DNA of 64,000 nt, from positions 1 to 64,000 of the forward strand of contig CANGLK010000004.1 in assembly GCA_947454735.1 (NCBI GenBank), read 5' to 3'. The notes under the pieces are model-generated. The model did no database searches. It was not told the origin of the DNA and saw only the letters and a program-made list of their open reading frames with translations. Positions 1 to 9,564 of this stretch are shown in pieces (the stretch's first letter is position 1; each line of letters starts with the position of its first letter). The translations under genes were made by a program, and so were the position numbers. The DNA comes from Candidatus Nanopelagicaceae bacterium (GTDB taxonomy: Bacteria > Actinomycetota > Actinomycetes > Nanopelagicales > Nanopelagicaceae).

Positions 1-19
1 AATCTTAACGATAGAAAGG

Positions 20-57
20 CCGAAACCCGGCTCCTCGTGAGAGGAACCGGGTTTCGG
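20..57. terminator. Strong hairpin (CCGAAACCCGG-CTCCTC-GTGA-GAGGAA-CCGGGTTTCGG), terminator downstream of the S-layer-like gene
   Basis: Near-perfect inverted repeat with GTGA loop, T-rich flanks, 30 nt after the stop of the minus-strand CDS. Confidence 0.85.
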
Positions 58-86
58 TTCTTAATCTAGTTAAAGATTAAAGGCGA

Positions 87-1925
87 TTATGCCTTTACCT
101 TCTTCTGGATCTTGATAACAAGGTTTGTAAGTGTTGTGATCTGAGCCTTGAGAGCTGTGATCAACTTGCTTACCTGTGCAGAAAGTGTTGCAACTGCGTC
201 AACAGCTTCCTGTGCCTTTGTTGTAGCTGCATCAGCTGCATCAGCTGCAGCAAGTGCTGCGTCTGTTGCGTCTGAAGCTGCCTGAGCTGCTTCGTTAGCT
301 GCATCGATAGCAGCTGAAGTTGAAGCTGAACCAACAGATACTGTTACTGAACCAGCAACACCCTGGTTTGCAACTGTTGCAAGGCCAGTTCCTGTTGTCC
401 ATGAGAACTTAACGTCACCCTCAGTTACAGGCATGTAGATGTCGTATGTCTTACCACCATCTGCATAGCTAACTGTTCCTGTGACAGTGATGTCAGCACC
501 AGTTGTTGTGTATGAACCAGTGATTCCGCCTGTTGCGAAGATCGCTGTGTATGTATCTGAACCAGCTACTTCAAGACCTGTTGCATCAAGAAGCTTAACT
601 GTGATTGTTGCCTTCTCGCCTGGAGCGTATGAAGACTTATCTGTTGTTACAGATACTGATGCAGGTGTTGATGAACCAACACGTACTGATACTGCTGCTG
701 CGTCAACGCCAGTTGTAGCTGTTGCTGATGCCTTAGTTGTAACAGTGATGTTAGCTGTACCTGCAGCAACTGGTGTCAACGGAACGAGGTATGCACCTGT
801 TGTTGTTGAGTATGTTGCTGAAGCTGATGTGTATGCACCAGCGATCTTTGTAATATCAGATGAAACGATGTTTACTGTTGTGAGGTTTGAAACGCTCACG
901 CCAGCTGCATCTGTGACAACGATTGAAAGAACATCAGCTACTGCTGAAGTCTTGCCAATTACTGCCTTCTTAACTGTTGTTACGATCTTTGCTGCATCAC
1001 CGAAGAATGTAAGAGTCTCTGTTGCGAGAACCTTTCCAGCTGCAGATGAGATTGTTACTGTTGAAACGCCTGAAGTTCCATCAGGGAATACCTGAAGAAC
1101 GTGGCCATTCTGGATTGTGATTGCGCGACCAACAGCATCAGGACCTGTGATTGTAGTTCCTGAGTTTGCACCTGAACCAAGAAGACCTGGGCCAGAGATT
1201 GTTGCTGTAAGTGATTCTGATGAAATTGCAACACCAGCTGCGTTTGAAGTAGCGATCTTGATTGTTGCTGCTGCAACAGTCGTAGATGCTGACTTTGAAG
1301 CTGTGACTGTTACATCAGCTGTTGCTGAAGCTGTTTCACCAGCGTTGATAATTGAAGTTGCTGAAGATACAACTGTATCTGTAGCAGCGTTCTGTGTAAC
1401 TGTGATTGTAAGTGTCTGAGCTGCTGCGTTGAGTGATCCAACGCCAGAAACGGCAGGTGTCAACTTAACAACGTATGTACCAACAACTGTTGGAGCGTTG
1501 ATGAATACCTTGAACTTAGCAACTGCGTTAACAGGTGGTGTTCCTGATGGAACAACGAATACAGGAGTGTTAGCTGCTGTACCTGTTGTGCTGCCTAGTG
1601 CAATGTTTGCTCCGCCAGCTGTAAGGCGAGCCTGTGCTGAAGTAGTTTCAGACAAGAGGATGTACGGTAGTGCAACGTTTCCTGCTGGTGCAGAAACCAA
1701 CGATGCTGTTACTGTCATTGAGTCAGCTGCTGAATCAGCGAGGTATGTAAGTGTTGCAACTGCTGAAGTAGCTGTAGCTGTTTCAGAAGTTAGCTGTGTT
1801 GCAGTAGCTGCTGAGAGTGTGAGTGAGTCTGACTGTGAGTACGCCTGTGAAGGAGCAACAGAAAGAACACCAAGACCCAAAGCTGCAACTGCAACAAGCG
1901 CAACGCGCTTAATTGTTGTAGACAT
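87..1925 (-). CDS. Large secreted cell-surface/S-layer-like protein, Thr/Ala/Ser-rich with Ala-rich C-terminal coiled coil
   Basis: Signal peptide MSTTIKRVALVAVAALGLGVLSVAPSQA; GAAAGGAAAC RBS just upstream of ATG at 1925, so the ORF-track start at 2081 looks too long. Confidence 0.75.
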   Translation of the reverse strand: MSTTIKRVALVAVAALGLGVLSVAPSQAYSQSDSLTLSAATATQLTSETATATSAVATLTYLADSAADSMTVTASLVSAPAGNVALPYILLSETTSAQARLTAGGANIALGSTTGTAANTPVFVVPSGTPPVNAVAKFKVFINAPTVVGTYVVKLTPAVSGVGSLNAAAQTLTITVTQNAATDTVVSSATSIINAGETASATADVTVTASKSASTTVAAATIKIATSNAAGVAISSESLTATISGPGLLGSGANSGTTITGPDAVGRAITIQNGHVLQVFPDGTSGVSTVTISSAAGKVLATETLTFFGDAAKIVTTVKKAVIGKTSAVADVLSIVVTDAAGVSVSNLTTVNIVSSDITKIAGAYTSASATYSTTTGAYLVPLTPVAAGTANITVTTKASATATTGVDAAAVSVRVGSSTPASVSVTTDKSSYAPGEKATITVKLLDATGLEVAGSDTYTAIFATGGITGSYTTTGADITVTGTVSYADGGKTYDIYMPVTEGDVKFSWTTGTGLATVANQGVAGSVTVSVGSASTSAAIDAANEAAQAASDATDAALAAADAADAATTKAQEAVDAVATLSAQVSKLITALKAQITTLTNLVIKIQKKVKA

Positions 1926-1962
1926 TTGTTTCCTTTCGAATGTCGACCCCTGGAATTTCCAA

Positions 1963-1996
1963 GAGCCGGCTTTGAAGAGATTGCTCTCTTCGGCTC
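1963..1996 (-). promoter_or_regulatory. 5' leader hairpin of the S-layer-like gene with GCAA (GNRA) tetraloop and 6-nt bulge
   Basis: Minus strand GAGCCGAAGAGA-GCAA-TCTCTT-caaagc-CGGCTC. Confidence 0.5.
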
Positions 1997-2085
1997 GATT
2001 CATCGCACGTGCTGATGAATCAAATTCTCCACCGTGTATCCGGACGCGGTGAAGAAACTTATTTGTTAGCTGACGTAACACGTGA

Positions 2086-3459
2086 TCAGCCCTTTGCCTT
2101 TACTGCAGACCCATTCAAATAAATTGCCTGAGCCAAAATTTGGGTCTTGCTCGCATTGAGCAAGAGACGAGTTGTGATCGTCTTAGGTGCGCCTGCCACA
2201 TCGTAGCCACGGTCTCCGACCGGGTTGGCCAACTCTGAAGTAGGAGTTGAGGTTAGGGAAATTGTAACGGTCATAAGGTACTGGCCATTGGACATTCGCT
2301 CAAAATCCACGCCTGTGGCGTCGGCATTTGCTACCGCCCACTGCTTGTTGATTCCGAGGGCGACATAGCCGACCTCATACTTTGTGCCGTTGCCGTCGAC
2401 TGTGATGCTCTGGTCGATCATCACATTTGGTCCACCCTTAGAAGTGACGGCCTGGGTAGCCAAAATTGTGCCTTGCTCGGTCGCGACTGGTCGGTTATTG
2501 CTAACGAAGACCTTTCCGAGACCGTTCTCACCTGCGACGGTGAAACCTGTTGGATTGCCTTCAGCGTCTAGGCCAGGGAAGGAAACCTTGCTTCCCTTGA
2601 TATAGACGCCTGAAGTCATCTGATCTGACTTCTTGGCAGCTGATGAGACGGAAACTGAGGGAGCTGGGGTGGCAGACTCTGATGCCTCAGCGGTAGCTGA
2701 AGCAGAAGGAGCTGCCTGGCCTTCCTGCTGGACCGCTGGAAGGACAGATCCTTCATTTCCGGTCATGGAGTTAAAACCAAGGAAGGCTGTTACGACCAAT
2801 AGTAAGGATAAAGCGACCTTCGAGGACTTTGCAGCTAGGTCAGCTGCCTTCTTATATGTAGTTGAAAGCATGTCGAGAGCGGTAAGGCCACGCTCTTCAT
2901 CGATAACGAGCTCTGAAAGGACTCGTCGAAGGCTGGTGCGAGCGCGAGAGACAGTGTGGCGAACCGCAGTCTCCTTGATACCAAGCTCAGCTGCGATTTC
3001 CTCTGTTGAGCGGCCTTCCATCTCCCACATAACAAGCGCTGCGCGCTCTGCGGGTGAAAGCATTGCCAAAGCCTGACGAATGATTGCTGCATCTTCAGCT
3101 GCAGAAAGCGCTGCTGAGTGATCGCCTGAAACCTGCCATGCAGCTTCAACTTCAGCCTGGGCATCATCGATCACGACGAGGTTAGGGCGACGGCCTTCCA
3201 TGCGGAAGAAGTCGATGCAGAGGTTTTCAATGGTGCGGTGGAGGTAAGAGAGAGCATGATCTGTTGACTCAAGCTCGGGAGCTGCCAACATAAACTTAAT
3301 AAGAGAGTCTTGGGTAATCTCTTCTGCCTTAGCTGAATCCTTGAGAACTCGGTTTGCATGGGCAAGAAGCTCTGAGCGGTGCTCTGTGTAGAAAGCACCG
3401 AGCTCTGCAACAGTCCACACGCGGGGACCTGCAGGAGCTGCAGACTTCTTAAATGCCAC
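2086..3459 (-). CDS. Sigma-70 (ECF/SigE-like) RNA polymerase sigma factor fused to a C-terminal TM segment and outer domain
   Basis: Region 2-like (AEEITQDSLIKFM..LSYLHRTIENLCIDFFR) and region 4-like (LSPAERAALVMWEMEGRSTEEIAAELGIKETAVRHTVSRARTSLRR), then hydrophobic VALSLLLVVTAFLGF and ~200 aa. Confidence 0.8.
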   Translation of the reverse strand: MAFKKSAAPAGPRVWTVAELGAFYTEHRSELLAHANRVLKDSAKAEEITQDSLIKFMLAAPELESTDHALSYLHRTIENLCIDFFRMEGRRPNLVVIDDAQAEVEAAWQVSGDHSAALSAAEDAAIIRQALAMLSPAERAALVMWEMEGRSTEEIAAELGIKETAVRHTVSRARTSLRRVLSELVIDEERGLTALDMLSTTYKKAADLAAKSSKVALSLLLVVTAFLGFNSMTGNEGSVLPAVQQEGQAAPSASATAEASESATPAPSVSVSSAAKKSDQMTSGVYIKGSKVSFPGLDAEGNPTGFTVAGENGLGKVFVSNNRPVATEQGTILATQAVTSKGGPNVMIDQSITVDGNGTKYEVGYVALGINKQWAVANADATGVDFERMSNGQYLMTVTISLTSTPTSELANPVGDRGYDVAGAPKTITTRLLLNASKTQILAQAIYLNGSAVKAKG

Positions 3460-3578
3460 TTTATTGGATCCTTCTTCGACCGGTTTTGTGAAGCGGATAG
3501 AACCGTCGCCCTATCTATAGCCTTCTACGAATCCAACCATATATTGTCGCGGAGAAGGGACAAAACGGACAATACGGA

Positions 3579-4436
3579 CTAGCCAAGATGTAATCGCTTT
3601 AATTTGGTGGTCAGCACTCTGGCGTTGTGGCTGATGATTCGGCGCAAGTCCGTGATGTTGAGCGGTTTTTCAACCCGCTCCAATTTCGGACGAGCAATTG
3701 CGCCTCTTCCATCTAGGTACAGAATGTCAATTGAACTCCGTAATGGTGCCAACTTCTTTCGAATTACATTCTCTGCAAGAACTACTGGGTGTGTCGATTT
3801 CCAAGCATTATCGGTCGTTATGAGCCTTAGTTGATCGAGAGTCTTGAGGATGAACTCAGATTCTTCAATTCTGCCTCCATAACATTGGTCACCGATAGGG
3901 CCTTCTGGTGTAGGAAGTAACTGTCCATAGAATACTAAATCGTGTTTTAACAACTGTGAAAGGGAATCAGGATCCAGAAGAAAGTCAGTTCTGAGTCTTA
4001 AGAAATTAGTATAAATTTTATTAATTTTAATTTGTTGATATACGGCATCTATACCGAGATACATTCCGCAAGAATTCAGTTGAGACTTATAAAGAATGTT
4101 GTCTTTTGGATTTGCTAAACTAAATTCTTGTGAGATTTTATTTTCATCAAATTTCTCTACTTGTATGAAATGAAATCCATATTCACGCGCTATATATTGA
4201 TGGCTAAGTACTTCAATAAACGGCCTAAATTTCTTCATTCGAAGTGAGAAAAAGAATCTATTGTTAAAGATATTATCTAAGACATCAATATCTAAACTCG
4301 GATTATCTTCCCAAGTATGAAAAAAAACATCATACTCAATTCCTAATTTTTTCAAGTATGCACTATTGATAGGCCACGTTTCGTTAAAATTACGAAAACT
4401 TCCCGATATCAAAACCGCAAGGCGAGGTTTAGCCAT
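3579..4436 (-). CDS. Putative polysaccharide biosynthesis / glycosyltransferase-like protein
   Basis: LAVLISGSFRNFNETWP..YDVFFHTWED pattern seen in capsule/LPS-associated proteins; in glycan locus. Confidence 0.45.
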   Translation of the reverse strand: MAKPRLAVLISGSFRNFNETWPINSAYLKKLGIEYDVFFHTWEDNPSLDIDVLDNIFNNRFFFSLRMKKFRPFIEVLSHQYIAREYGFHFIQVEKFDENKISQEFSLANPKDNILYKSQLNSCGMYLGIDAVYQQIKINKIYTNFLRLRTDFLLDPDSLSQLLKHDLVFYGQLLPTPEGPIGDQCYGGRIEESEFILKTLDQLRLITTDNAWKSTHPVVLAENVIRKKLAPLRSSIDILYLDGRGAIARPKLERVEKPLNITDLRRIISHNARVLTTKLKRLHLG

Positions 4437-5601
4437 TTAGGAAGAAATCCTCGGATTCAAGTAATGAATCAAAATCAATCCATTGATTGAATGAGTTGCA
4501 CATTCCAACCCAATCTAGATGTGAAAATTCATAATACTTGTTTGGGAATAATCCGGATTCCCATCGATTTGAGAGATTCGTATTCTTCGCCCAAATTTGC
4601 CCTAGTGCCTGTTGATCAATAACTACAAAGTAATCGCGAATAAATTCGAGGTTTTCAATCCAAGAAAATGTAGGTTCTGCGCCTTTGATTTTCTTGAAGT
4701 AATTACTATTTAAATACACCTCTGCAACTCTTTTCTTGCCTTCAGTTCTCATGGAAGTAGAGTGCTGAGTGAGTTCAGATGCCGGGCGATAATCCAGGGG
4801 TTGTTCCCAATAATGTAACAGCGTTTTCGTCTTGCTGAATTGAAACATATCGGATGCACCATAAAATCTAAAGCCAAAAGTATTGAGACTTGATACTACA
4901 ATTTTTGACTCGCCTTCTCCGACTCCGAATGTGAGCCAAAGTGAATAAAGATTTCTTAGTAATGCCGGGGATGAGAGCAACTGATCGGTACGAGTTTTTA
5001 TGGCATAAGTAGCGTCCTCTACTGCGCGTTCAAGTCCTCGCTTAGTGGAAACAATTTGATTGTTGATGTTGAAAACTCCAGGAGCCTGAGGTGGTGTACT
5101 TAAGACTATTTCAAAACGTGGATTTCTTAGCAAAGCATCGAATTCTGATAGCACGTCCTTTGGCGTGTCTTCCCAAGTGGAAAGTATTATTTTAATTTGA
5201 TTAAAGTTCTCAAGATAATATTGAACTATTTTCCTTGTTAAGTTGTTGCGTTCAATTATTTGACCTTGAATCACTATGGCTAAATCATCCCCGAAAGGAT
5301 TCAAAAAGGGAATCGAATCATTTGCGGATAGTTTTCGATTTAAGTAAATATTGTCTTTTGTCTTTGAATTAAAATCTCTAACTCCTCTAAGTGGAGTTAT
5401 ATCCCAGCTAATGAAGTTGGATGTTTTTTCATAATATCTTGCCAAAGTCGAGTCCAACAGAAGGGTCAAGTTAAGGTTCGCAAGCAACTTTGAAGTCATA
5501 TCGACTCTTATTGCATTCGCTCGCCGTACGAGTGATTTCAAAATTCTTCTCAAAAGCCTGATGGACATGAAAGTATTGTAAATCCTCATGTTGTTATTCA
5601 A
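4429..5601 (-). CDS. WavE-like polysaccharide biosynthesis protein
   Basis: LAIVIQGQIIERNNLTRKIVQYYLENF..IILSTWEDTP and KTRTDQLLSSPALL motifs. Confidence 0.55.
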   Translation of the reverse strand: MNNNMRIYNTFMSIRLLRRILKSLVRRANAIRVDMTSKLLANLNLTLLLDSTLARYYEKTSNFISWDITPLRGVRDFNSKTKDNIYLNRKLSANDSIPFLNPFGDDLAIVIQGQIIERNNLTRKIVQYYLENFNQIKIILSTWEDTPKDVLSEFDALLRNPRFEIVLSTPPQAPGVFNINNQIVSTKRGLERAVEDATYAIKTRTDQLLSSPALLRNLYSLWLTFGVGEGESKIVVSSLNTFGFRFYGASDMFQFSKTKTLLHYWEQPLDYRPASELTQHSTSMRTEGKKRVAEVYLNSNYFKKIKGAEPTFSWIENLEFIRDYFVVIDQQALGQIWAKNTNLSNRWESGLFPNKYYEFSHLDWVGMCNSFNQWIDFDSLLESEDFFLNG

Positions 5602-5632
5602 TCAGCACTCATGATTGGGATACTCTGTAGCA

Positions 5633-6265
5633 ATGGGATTCGATGAAGAGACTCTCCGAAAGAGGATCTACTGCCATCGTGGCCTTTGGGGAAGTACCGA
5701 AGCCCAGAATTCTCTCTATTCTCTCGGAGCGGCTGCCTCTAGTGGTTTCGGAATTGAAACTGATATTAGAGACTCTGGGTCTAATCTGATTGTTGCACAT
5801 GACGCATTTTCTGAATCCAAAGTTGAACTCTCAGCGCTTTATGGACTAAATGCACCTATAGCATTGAATATAAAGAGTGACGGACTATTGCGAAGAGATT
5901 TAGGTAGTATCTCGGAGTCTTTAAGTGCCCCTGGTTCATTCGCCTTCGATGGTTCAATTCCTGAAATGCTCCAGTACAAAAAGGCTGGCTTACCTCTCGC
6001 TTTACGAGTCAGCGAATACGAACCTGAACTTTCTTGGAAATGTAAATATATCTGGTTAGATGCTTTTGAATCGGACTGGTGGCTTGAGAAGGAAATTTTA
6101 CCTAGATTATCAGAGAGTCATTTTGTAATAATCGTCTCGCCAGAATTGCACTCGAGAAACCATGAGAATGTATGGAACATCGCTGCAAAAGAAATATCTG
6201 GAATGAACCCAAATGTTGCAATCTGCACAGATAAACCTATTGAGTTCCTCGGGATACTTCAGTGA
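5633..6265 (+). CDS. Glycerophosphodiester phosphodiesterase-like protein
   Basis: HRGLWGSTEAQNSLYSLGAAASSGFGIETDIRDS..LIVAHD pattern of the GDPD family; alternative start 5615. Confidence 0.6.
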   Translation: MGFDEETLRKRIYCHRGLWGSTEAQNSLYSLGAAASSGFGIETDIRDSGSNLIVAHDAFSESKVELSALYGLNAPIALNIKSDGLLRRDLGSISESLSAPGSFAFDGSIPEMLQYKKAGLPLALRVSEYEPELSWKCKYIWLDAFESDWWLEKEILPRLSESHFVIIVSPELHSRNHENVWNIAAKEISGMNPNVAICTDKPIEFLGILQ

Positions 6266-6885
6266 AGATTAAAGCTGTCGTTTTTGACATGGATGGCGTT
6301 CTTATTGATGCTCGCGATTGGCACTTCGAAGCACTAAATAAGGCTCTGCGTACATTTGGTTTGCATTTCAGTTATGAAGAACATCTAGAGAAGTTCAATG
6401 GATTATCGACAAGGCAAAAACTTAATTATCTGACTGAGAATCAAAGTCTACCTGCGGAATTGCATCAGACGATTTCAGATACTAAGCAAGATCGAACATT
6501 GAGAATCGCAGCAGAGAAGTGTTTTCCGAATACTCAACATTTAATTTTGCTTGATCGGCTTCGACATAAAAATTTTAAAGTTGGCGTATATACAAATAGC
6601 ATCAGAGATACTGCTGAAGCGATGCTCAAATATGCTGGATTGCTTGCGAAAATTGACACACTAATTACAAATCAAGATGTTGCAAATCCAAAACCAAATC
6701 CTGAAGGCTATCTCCTCGTTTGCAAGGAACTTGGCGTAGATCCTGAGGAAGTGTTAGTCATCGAGGATGGCGAATATGGAATCCAAGCGGCAACAAGCGC
6801 AGGTTGCCACGTTGTTAGGGTCGCGAATCCATCTGATGTATCTATGCAACTTCTTTCTACCTACCTCCCGGAATTACTGAGTTGA
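6262..6885 (+). CDS. HAD-superfamily phosphatase (beta-phosphoglucomutase-like)
   Basis: VVFDMDGVLIDARDWH, YTNS, NPKPNPEGY, VIEDGEYGIQAA motifs; GTG start overlapping upstream stop. Confidence 0.8.
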   Translation: MKIKAVVFDMDGVLIDARDWHFEALNKALRTFGLHFSYEEHLEKFNGLSTRQKLNYLTENQSLPAELHQTISDTKQDRTLRIAAEKCFPNTQHLILLDRLRHKNFKVGVYTNSIRDTAEAMLKYAGLLAKIDTLITNQDVANPKPNPEGYLLVCKELGVDPEEVLVIEDGEYGIQAATSAGCHVVRVANPSDVSMQLLSTYLPELLS

Positions 6886-6897
6886 ATTGAGTTTCTC

Positions 6898-7557
6898 ATG
6901 ACTTCAACCTCAATTGTCCTTGCAAATACTTCAAATATGCACCTGGGGCTGTCGGACGGAAAATCCTTATTCTCAAATGTACGAATCAAAGCGGCTCTAG
7001 ATTTTTGCGGCTCAATCGGTAATGTCGTCATCGCATTGAATCATGAAGCGCGGATTGCAGAATTCGCCTACGGCAAACCTTCAAATTGTCATTTGAAGTT
7101 TCTTCCAGGAACCGAAGGTGCTTTAGCCACATTAGGTATGGTCATGGATCTGATCCCGGACACAGGAAATATCATTGTGGTCCCGACAAACGCCTCGATA
7201 TCTGAGGGGGTTGAGGAATTCATCGAGTTCATGACCGAAGCCAGAGCAGATGTTGGCATGGCTGTTATTGAATCCAATTCAGAAGAACTTTCGTATATTC
7301 GTGAGGTAGATGGAAAGGTTCTAGAAATTCACGAGAAAGAAGTTGTTGGAAACTTAGCTTGCGCAGGGGTCTACTTTTTTAGTTCTAAGCAACTCTTATT
7401 GGAGTGTATCCACTGGACTTTATTAAATGACGTAAGAAAGAATGGTTTGCTCTACATTGCCCCAGCAATGAATTACTGCATCACTAGGGGCATGAGAGTA
7501 ATACCCTTTCCTATTAAGCCAGAGGGGTATTCACGCTCCTTCGAGCAGAATGGATAA
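6898..7557 (+). CDS. Nucleotidyltransferase-fold protein (sugar-nucleotide related)
   Basis: Similar layout to NTP-transferase proteins (GTEGALATLGMVMDLIP..IIVVPTNA); in cassette with 7886..8674. Confidence 0.45.
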   Translation: MTSTSIVLANTSNMHLGLSDGKSLFSNVRIKAALDFCGSIGNVVIALNHEARIAEFAYGKPSNCHLKFLPGTEGALATLGMVMDLIPDTGNIIVVPTNASISEGVEEFIEFMTEARADVGMAVIESNSEELSYIREVDGKVLEIHEKEVVGNLACAGVYFFSSKQLLLECIHWTLLNDVRKNGLLYIAPAMNYCITRGMRVIPFPIKPEGYSRSFEQNG

Positions 7558-7559
7558 CT

Positions 7560-7889
7560 ATGCCGGGTATAGAGAAATTCCTGTTGAGTGATTTCAAATT
7601 GGGCTGGGTTGTAGGTAATTTCTCACCTTCTCTAATGAAATCAGATCAAGTTGAAGTTGCAGTTAAGTACTTCAAGTCAGGTGAAGTTGAACCTTCACAC
7701 AAGCAATTAGTTGCAACAGAATTAACAATTGTCGTATCGGGCACTATCAGGTTAGCTGAAAATACCTACTCTGAAGGCGAAATTATTAAAATTGACCCAG
7801 AGATCTTTGCCGACTTTGAAGCAATTACAGATGCCTCACTTGTTTGCATTAAGTATCCTAGTTTACCGAACGATAAGGTTTTAGAATGA
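7560..7889 (+). CDS. Small cupin-like protein
   Basis: 109 aa; EPSHKQLVATELTIVVSGTIRLAENTYSEGEIIKIDP resembles the cupin barrel. Confidence 0.5.
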   Translation: MPGIEKFLLSDFKLGWVVGNFSPSLMKSDQVEVAVKYFKSGEVEPSHKQLVATELTIVVSGTIRLAENTYSEGEIIKIDPEIFADFEAITDASLVCIKYPSLPNDKVLE

Positions 7890-8674
7890 AGAATATTCAA
7901 CTCGTAATTCCTGCTGCGGGGCTGGGTTCTAGATTTGCTGATCACGGATATACGGCGCCCAAGCCTCTTATAGATGTGGCCGGTTTACCCATGATTGAGT
8001 GGGTAATTGGAAATTTTCAACTTATCCCGGGCGATACTTTGATTGTTGTATCTAGAGTTGGCTTAAACATCCAAGAAGAAATAGCACCAATAGTTGAGAA
8101 GCTAGGTGTTTCAATTAACTTTATTGACGTACCAGCTCTGACTGAAGGGCCAGCGATGACCGTTGCTGCCGCAGCAAGGAAAATCAATATGGATATGGCC
8201 CTTGTCGTTGCAAACTCCGATCAGTATGTGTCAAATTCTCTAAATCCATTTCTTAATCGTCTTCGGAATAGTTCAAGGGAACATGGTCTTATTCTCACAA
8301 TGAAAGCTAGCTCTAATAAGTGGTCCTATGTCGGCCGCACTGACAACGGCACTGTTACAGAAGTAATCGAGAAAGTTGAAATTTCAGACGAAGCGACAGT
8401 CGGTATTTATGGTTGGAGTTCTGCCAAACTCTTCTTTGATTCTCTTGAAGTTATGATTTCAAATAACGATAGAACGAACGGTGAATTTTACGTCGCCCCC
8501 ACTTATAACTACCTGATTCAAAAGGGTATAACTGTGGAGACAGAACATGTTGGCAATGTTGAAGATAGCGTGCATGGCCTTGGGACTGTCGACGATTTAC
8601 TTATTTTTCTTAAAAATCCTCAATTAACAAACTATTTAACGAATGTTCAATCCTCACTCGGCATATTGTCATGA
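7886..8674 (+). CDS. Sugar-phosphate nucleotidyltransferase
   Basis: IPAAGLGSRFADHGYTAPKPLIDVAGLPMIEWVI signature of the NTP_transferase family. Confidence 0.8.
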   Translation: MKNIQLVIPAAGLGSRFADHGYTAPKPLIDVAGLPMIEWVIGNFQLIPGDTLIVVSRVGLNIQEEIAPIVEKLGVSINFIDVPALTEGPAMTVAAAARKINMDMALVVANSDQYVSNSLNPFLNRLRNSSREHGLILTMKASSNKWSYVGRTDNGTVTEVIEKVEISDEATVGIYGWSSAKLFFDSLEVMISNNDRTNGEFYVAPTYNYLIQKGITVETEHVGNVEDSVHGLGTVDDLLIFLKNPQLTNYLTNVQSSLGILS

Positions 8675-9564
8675 ATTTAAATATGCGTTCCTTAAAAGGA
8701 AAAGTTAGGCAAGGGCGAAAATTACTTTTTAGTGACATAAATAGTCAGGTAAATCTTGCGTCAGAAAACCTACTTCGACATGGCACCTCTACTGAAGGAG
8801 CCTGTCAAGGTAAAAGTGAAAAATTTGAAATTCTCCTATTAGCTTCCGCTCACGATCTTCCGCTTGCGATTGCCAATGCCAAGCACATGTTGGCCCTTCA
8901 TGGGGACGAAATATTGAAAGTATCAGTTATTTCTCAAAGTTCGGTCATGAATGGTTCCGAGGGCTTGACATTCTTGACTGACGATCAGTTTGGTATGGGT
9001 GACGAAGTCCAAAGAATATTAAAAAGGTTTGGTGCTCGTACATCCTGGATGAAGCAGCAATATTTAAAGTCAAAGTTCGTACATTCAGCTCATAATCCAG
9101 TATTGATACTTGATTCCGACACATTCTTGAATATTCCATTTTCCTGGTTGAAGAACAATACTCAAATTCTTCTTGTAAATACTGAGGATTTTCATGTTCC
9201 TTATAATGTGCATATTTCAAAATTCTTGGGTATCACGCCACCAGCCCTGAACTTCGTGAGTCACGTTCAATTACAGCAACCATCAATTGTCCGAGAAATC
9301 TACTCCAAAGACTTTGATGCTGGCTGGTCTGAGTGGGCTAATTCTGCCTGGAAGTTTGGTGAAGATTCTCCTGCATCCGAGTTTCAAACCTATGCCTCTT
9401 ACTTGCTTTCCACTCAAGCCAATTGCAGAATCGTAATTCCGCGTCACAAAGTTCTAAGCGGAAAGGGAAAGAGTCTTGCTGAGGTTTTGAGCCAAGATTC
9501 GGCCAAGAGCTCAGAGATAGTAACTATCGGCGAGAAAACGCTATTAGTGTCTGAAATGAATTGA
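8671..9564 (+). CDS. DUF6492-like putative glycosyltransferase
   Basis: LILDSDTFLN nucleotide-sugar-binding-like motif. Confidence 0.5.
   Translation: MNLNMRSLKGKVRQGRKLLFSDINSQVNLASENLLRHGTSTEGACQGKSEKFEILLLASAHDLPLAIANAKHMLALHGDEILKVSVISQSSVMNGSEGLTFLTDDQFGMGDEVQRILKRFGARTSWMKQQYLKSKFVHSAHNPVLILDSDTFLNIPFSWLKNNTQILLVNTEDFHVPYNVHISKFLGITPPALNFVSHVQLQQPSIVREIYSKDFDAGWSEWANSAWKFGEDSPASEFQTYASYLLSTQANCRIVIPRHKVLSGKGKSLAEVLSQDSAKSSEIVTIGEKTLLVSEMN

Noticed and set aside
481-2052. Long plus-strand ORFs opposite the S-layer-like gene (481..1095, 1117..1419, 1429..2052)
   Set aside because: Low-complexity Val/Ala/Thr translations mirror codon bias of the minus-strand gene; no RBS or family motifs
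2633-3076. Plus-strand ORF opposite the sigma factor
   Set aside because: Antisense shadow of a well-supported coding gene
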